Positions 59,629 through 64,000 of a DNA stretch of 64,000 nucleotides are shown here, piece after piece. Position numbers and translations under genes: made by a program. This DNA comes from Bacillus pinisoli (GTDB lineage: Bacteria; Bacillota; Bacilli; Bacillales; SA4): the NCBI RefSeq assembly GCF_023036475.1, contig NZ_JAJQKI010000005.1, positions 185,636 to 249,635 on the forward strand, given 5' to 3'. Position 1 is the stretch's first letter, and each line of letters begins with the position of its first letter. The notes beneath the pieces were generated by a model. It searched no databases. It saw nothing but the letters and a program-made list of their open reading frames with translations, and had not been told where the DNA came from.

Positions 59629-62600
59629 ATGACCGTTAAGACTGACTTATATTCAACCATTCAACATGTAAAGCTAGCCATGGCAGAAAATGAACTGAAA
59701 ACAGCTATACCTTTAGTTATCCAAATTGTAGATGAACTCAAAAATTCCTCCTCGTTTTTTGAGCTTAAAACAACATTAAATAGCCTGTTAGACGATGAAG
59801 CTATTTACATTATAAGAGCATTAGATGCAGCGTTAATGGATCGGTACAGTCAATTTTTAATAAGAAATCTTCATAAATATCATTCTTCCATTACCTCAAA
59901 AATTTTATATTGCTATGAATTGATGGAGAAAAATAGATATATTGAGGCTGAAGGAAATCTTGAGGTAATCCTTGAGATTGAGGGTTTAACTCTTAAAGAA
60001 AAAAGACTCGCATTAACTGCAATTATTAATCTACTTATTGATATGAGACGGTTTCAAGAAGCAAAATCTTATCTTCAGGAACTTGAGAGTATTGCTGAAG
60101 AGCCCATTTATGACCGTTGGGGTTATTATTACTTCCGCCTAGGTAATTGGAATAAGGCTAAAAAATTTGTGAATAAAGGAATCGACTTGGATTCAAAGCC
60201 ACAATATAGCTTTATTATCCTTCAATCCATCTATACTGCAGAAGGAGATCTTGCATCTGCCCTAGACATCATAAACAAGGGAATCGAGAGAACTCCCTAT
60301 TATTATCCTTTAATTTTAGAAAAGGCGCAAAAATTAAAATATCTTCAAAATAATGATCAATTTTTAGAGGTACTAAATCATATAGAAACGATTACACCAC
60401 ACCATATGTATAAAAAGTATTTTGAATACTCTCGAGGAGAAATTCTATATCGCTCTTCACAATACGAACAGTTGAAGCCTTTCATTCTTAAATACCCAGC
60501 TATATTTAAAGACTCTGTCTATGAAAATAAAGATAATTTTAACAAAGAAAACATTAAGATTCTTCCTACAACGATTGTTCTACAGAAATATAATTACTGT
60601 GTTCCTGCGACAATCACGATGTTGTTATCTCGTTATGGAATACAAAAGCATCAGGATGAAATTGCTGAAAAGATTTACCATATCAACGGCTCAAAGCTAA
60701 TCTCAGCGACTTCTTATCTTGAAGAGAATGGAATGGTTTGTCAACACTTCTTCGGTAGGATCGACCTTTATAAAAAGCTAACAGATCTCCAGGTATCCGT
60801 TATCATTGGTGTAAATTATCCAAACTCATCCCATGTTCAGCTACTTGTTGGGTATGATGATAATCTACAAGCTTTTTATATCCAAGACCCTAGCGTTCCT
60901 GACATGTTAACTATAAGTTATCAAGACTTTGAAAAAGTATACTGTAACAATCAAATTCATTCTATTGCTGTCATTCCTAAGGATAATCAATCAAAATTAT
61001 CATTCCTTAATAAATGCGAGGATGATATGGTTCGGGACATGCTTGTCTTTATGGAACGCCTTGATTACCCAGATCAGGAAACTAAACAAGAATTTTATCG
61101 TTTTATTAAATCTAATCAAGATAGTGTGTATGTAAATGCACTTGCTATTAAAATGCTTCATCTGGAAGAAGAAACTCCACTTCTAACAAGCTGCATACAG
61201 CAGATTCAATCTAGTTACCCAGATATTGATTATTTCCACTTAATCTCGGCACATGCTTATGTAAAGGTCGGAAAAATGGATGAAGCAAGAGATATTCTTT
61301 CAAAAGTTAAATCCAGGAAAATTCATTTTTATTTCTATATACTAGGCAGAATTTCTTATGAGCTTCATGAATATCAAGATGCCATTCTGCATTTTCAAAA
61401 TGCTATCGATTTGGAACCTGACCATTACGATTCCTGGTCTTATATATCGCTCTGTCTATTTGAAACTAATGATATAAAACGAGCTTTCAAATATTCTAAT
61501 GCTTCATTAGAAATAAATAATCAAGACTATTGGAATAGGATGAATCATGCATATTTACTGTATGAAGATACCCAATATACAGAAGCACGACATTTATATC
61601 ATTCTATTATCAAAGATTTTAAAACAGATGCCCATGCCTGGTATCAACGCGCTAGGTGTGATAAGCAATTACAGAAATTTCACCAGGCACTAAGAGGTTT
61701 CAACGTTGCGAGGAGCCTTTCTCCATCTATCTCTTATCCTTATGTAGAAATTGCTCATGTAATGGCCTATTCTTGCGATCAACCTGAAAGGGCTATTAAG
61801 CAACTAGAGGACGGCCTAGAATTAGTGAAAGAACCCTATTCATTATTGATAAAGTTAGGTGAACTGTACGAAGAACAAGGTGACTACCAAAATGCCATCA
61901 ATTACTATGAGAGAGCAAAGAACCAATATCCAGAAGATGCCTATCCAGTATTATCAATAGTAAAGGCATTAAAAGAGCTCGGTACGCCTGAACAAGCTAC
62001 TGACCTTTTACTGAAAGAAGCCGAAACCTACAACCAAGATTGTGAGTTTTTAATTAATGGTGGAGAGTGGCTATTTATTAATAGTGATACAAATGAAGAA
62101 CTAGGTTTATCTTGGTTAGAAAACGGTATTCGACTTGCTACGAATAATCATAGTCAGGCTTGGGATCTTTATGTAAGATTAATTGAAGAAACTCCCTATA
62201 ACGAGAGAGGTAGATCCTTCCTTGAATCTTTACTTGATGGTGAATGTAAAGAGGATATTGATTTAATTTGTTATACCGGATGTTTATATGAAAAAGCTGG
62301 TGAAATCGATCAAGCAATGAAGTACTACCATCATGCTCTAACTATTCGTCCAGATACTTTCCCATTCTATCGTCTAGGGGAAGTTGAGCTAAACCGTGGA
62401 CATTTCTCTGAAGCCAAAAGATACTACACGTCTCTACTAGAACTAGATGAAACGTTTGTATCTGCATACTTACGTCTAGCAAGAATCGCAAGCGAAGAGG
62501 AAAATAAGGAAATTGAACAACACTACTTGTACCAATTACTGAAGCATTCTCCTTATGATGTCAATGCTAGTCACTTTGCAAACTTGTCGCATGAAGTAGA

Positions 62601-63870
62601 CCAGATTTCTGAAGTCCTAGATCACATTCAATCTATTGAAGGACAGGTAGATGAGAGTTGGCGTTTGTATATGTTAGGTGAGTTAGCAAGAGTCGATGGT
62701 AACTTAGAAAAGCAACAAAACTATTTAGAAAGAGCTGTTGAACTAGGTTCTACTCAATACAGCCTCTTAGAAAGTTATGCGGTTTTAAAATATAAGCAGC
62801 AACAATTCTCAGATTCATTATCAATCGTTTTAGATTTAGTCATTAGAGATAAAGAAGATCGCGATTTATATAAATATCTCATCGACAATTTAGTTGCTAT
62901 GAATCTAATAAACGCATCTGGAATAAAAATGATAGATCAGCTTGATATTCCTCTTTCAGATAAAAGCTATGTCTATATGTATACTGCCTATGAATTGGAA
63001 CAACGCTTACTTCAACTTAAGCAACAGGAAACTAGTTTATTTAAAAATTTCTCACATCGAAAGTTATTGAAGCTTTATGAAAAGACGGTCATTGCACTTT
63101 ATGAACTAGGATACTCTGCATTTCCGGAAAATACTAAATCGTTAACCTGGCTCTGTGAATATTACTTTGATCAGGGACGAGTGGATGAAGCAATTGAAAA
63201 GGCAACTATCGCCCTTTCAAATGTTTGGGATTTCGAAGTAGCTTTTTATTTAGCTCAAGCATTAATGAAAAAGTACTATGAACAGGAAGAGACCCCCAAA
63301 AAGGTTGAGACCTATCATCTTGCTGAGAACTACCTACTCTCTTGTTTAGATGTACAGCCTAATCATCCTGATGTTCTATATATATTAGGAAAACTCCATC
63401 ATGAACTAGAAAGATATGAACAAGCTTTGGTAGTATTAGAACAGGCGATTGAGCTTAATCCTCATGACCATGATTATTATTTTGAAGTCAGTCGAGTTCA
63501 GGAGAATCTTGAAAATTTTGTAGAGGCGGAAAAGTTTGCAAGAATGTCTGTTGAGTGCAATCCTGAATTTGTAATAGGCTATAATCAAGTGAGTACCACC
63601 CTTCATCAACAAGGAAGAACACAAGAGGCTCTAGAGGTAATTAACCAGTTAATGCAAATGGAAGATGATCTTCCGTTGGTTCACTATAACAAGGCTTGTT
63701 ATTTATCCACGTTAAACATACATGTAGAGGAAGCATTCGTTCATTTACAATTTTCAATCGTAAATGATCCTGATGGATACTTTAAAGAATTAGCAGTGGA
63801 GGACGTTGATTTAGATTATTTGAAGTCACATCCTTTATATGCAAAAAAGATGAAAAAATTATTAAAATAA
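59629..63870 (+). CDS. Giant intracellular TPR protein with embedded C39-type peptidase domain
   Basis: About 1413 residues without signal peptide or membrane helix. An N-terminal TPR region (about residues 1-305) is followed by a papain-like C39 domain: Cys324 in KYNYCVPATITML, His402 in SSHVQLLVGYDD and Asp420 in FYIQDPSVPD. The rest, to the C-terminus, is a run of some 20 further TPRs (AILHFQNAIDLEPDHYDSWS; ALVVLEQAIELNPHDHDYY). The start ATG at 59629 follows AAAGGAAG; another ATG lies two codons earlier. Function is unknown: it could be a regulated protease or a scaffold with a catalytic centre. The GC content is lower than around it. Confidence 0.82.
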   Translation: MTVKTDLYSTIQHVKLAMAENELKTAIPLVIQIVDELKNSSSFFELKTTLNSLLDDEAIYIIRALDAALMDRYSQFLIRNLHKYHSSITSKILYCYELMEKNRYIEAEGNLEVILEIEGLTLKEKRLALTAIINLLIDMRRFQEAKSYLQELESIAEEPIYDRWGYYYFRLGNWNKAKKFVNKGIDLDSKPQYSFIILQSIYTAEGDLASALDIINKGIERTPYYYPLILEKAQKLKYLQNNDQFLEVLNHIETITPHHMYKKYFEYSRGEILYRSSQYEQLKPFILKYPAIFKDSVYENKDNFNKENIKILPTTIVLQKYNYCVPATITMLLSRYGIQKHQDEIAEKIYHINGSKLISATSYLEENGMVCQHFFGRIDLYKKLTDLQVSVIIGVNYPNSSHVQLLVGYDDNLQAFYIQDPSVPDMLTISYQDFEKVYCNNQIHSIAVIPKDNQSKLSFLNKCEDDMVRDMLVFMERLDYPDQETKQEFYRFIKSNQDSVYVNALAIKMLHLEEETPLLTSCIQQIQSSYPDIDYFHLISAHAYVKVGKMDEARDILSKVKSRKIHFYFYILGRISYELHEYQDAILHFQNAIDLEPDHYDSWSYISLCLFETNDIKRAFKYSNASLEINNQDYWNRMNHAYLLYEDTQYTEARHLYHSIIKDFKTDAHAWYQRARCDKQLQKFHQALRGFNVARSLSPSISYPYVEIAHVMAYSCDQPERAIKQLEDGLELVKEPYSLLIKLGELYEEQGDYQNAINYYERAKNQYPEDAYPVLSIVKALKELGTPEQATDLLLKEAETYNQDCEFLINGGEWLFINSDTNEELGLSWLENGIRLATNNHSQAWDLYVRLIEETPYNERGRSFLESLLDGECKEDIDLICYTGCLYEKAGEIDQAMKYYHHALTIRPDTFPFYRLGEVELNRGHFSEAKRYYTSLLELDETFVSAYLRLARIASEEENKEIEQHYLYQLLKHSPYDVNASHFANLSHEVDQISEVLDHIQSIEGQVDESWRLYMLGELARVDGNLEKQQNYLERAVELGSTQYSLLESYAVLKYKQQQFSDSLSIVLDLVIRDKEDRDLYKYLIDNLVAMNLINASGIKMIDQLDIPLSDKSYVYMYTAYELEQRLLQLKQQETSLFKNFSHRKLLKLYEKTVIALYELGYSAFPENTKSLTWLCEYYFDQGRVDEAIEKATIALSNVWDFEVAFYLAQALMKKYYEQEETPKKVETYHLAENYLLSCLDVQPNHPDVLYILGKLHHELERYEQALVVLEQAIELNPHDHDYYFEVSRVQENLENFVEAEKFARMSVECNPEFVIGYNQVSTTLHQQGRTQEALEVINQLMQMEDDLPLVHYNKACYLSTLNIHVEEAFVHLQFSIVNDPDGYFKELAVEDVDLDYLKSHPLYAKKMKKLLK

Positions 63871-64000
63871 CAGTAATTTTAAAACAGGTTCCATAATTTT
63901 TTATAAAGGCTCTTTTCTAAAACTTTGTTGCTTTTCAAGCTGATATTTCTAAAAACCTACCCTTTTTTGTACGTAAAAACGAAGTGTTCATAGTTAGAAA
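63871..64000. other. AT-rich right edge, no gene seen
   Basis: The last 130 bases hold no open frame with a start, no hairpin with a T tract and no known repeat. Confidence 0.5.

Overview
The window is about 64 kb of low-GC Firmicute chromosome. Gene content points to a rod-shaped, probably naturally transformable and motile member of the Bacillaceae. Many products are close to Bacillus subtilis proteins (AsnB, Bcp, AlaR/AlaT, PurT, YwqB/YwqA, SsbB, PbpA/PbpH, YwpF, YunG), but they are arranged differently. Ribosome binding sites are strong and Rho-independent terminators are abundant. There is no rRNA, tRNA, CRISPR array or complete prophage. The species cannot be named from the sequence alone.

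Layout. 1-2.6 kb: edge of a lipoprotein gene, asnB, and a glyoxalase-type gene that lacks its C-terminus. 2.6-14 kb, all on the minus strand: a sugar-sensing and uptake locus. A membrane-anchored sugar-binding sensor, a YesM/LytS-type kinase, a YesN-type regulator and a XylF-like lipoprotein form one overlapping operon. The ChvE-MmsA-MmsB transporter follows. Between the two halves a 2.05-kb mobile unit has inserted into a terminator. It is made of two passenger cassettes (YunG + Nudix; a small membrane protein) with terminal inverted repeats, a 17-bp target duplication and no transposase. 14-28 kb: a ugd remnant, an NlpC/P60 hydrolase, a LytR-CpsA-Psr protein, membrane proteins, two MFS transporters, bcp, a GDSL hydrolase, alaR-alaT and purT with a PurR-type control site. 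28-31.9 kb: a c-di-GMP-I riboswitch in front of a YjfB-type motility peptide gene, an L,D-transpeptidase and a sensor kinase. 32-41 kb: SEC-C and TPR proteins, a secreted eight-repeat protein, and the ywqB-ywqA SWIM/SNF2 pair. 41-45.5 kb: small genes, ssbB with paired ComK boxes, and a putative quorum-sensing pair. 45.5-54 kb: a class B PBP and two LysM cell-wall hydrolases, one of 1577 residues with eight Ig-like repeats and a GH18 domain. 54-64 kb: a mug-type glycosylase gene, ywpF, a hydroxyacid dehydrogenase, an amidase/formamidase, a wall amidase, a nuclease and a 1415-residue TPR protein with an embedded C39 peptidase fold.

The best candidate for an undescribed system is at 44.2-45.4 kb. 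A 38-residue exported pro-peptide gene (not detectable by length filters) is divergent from an HTH-TPR regulator of the RRNPP type (Rap/NprR/PlcR/Rgg). An 18-bp PlcR-box-like palindrome lies between them. Downstream of the peptide gene are an unknown gene with an apparent AUA start and then ssbB, so the peptide may act near competence.

Intergenic DNA is unusually rich in repeats: 20-21-bp-period arrays at four places, two families of REP-like palindromes, and one GC-rich dispersed repeat of a type common in Bacillaceae inside the sugar transporter operon.
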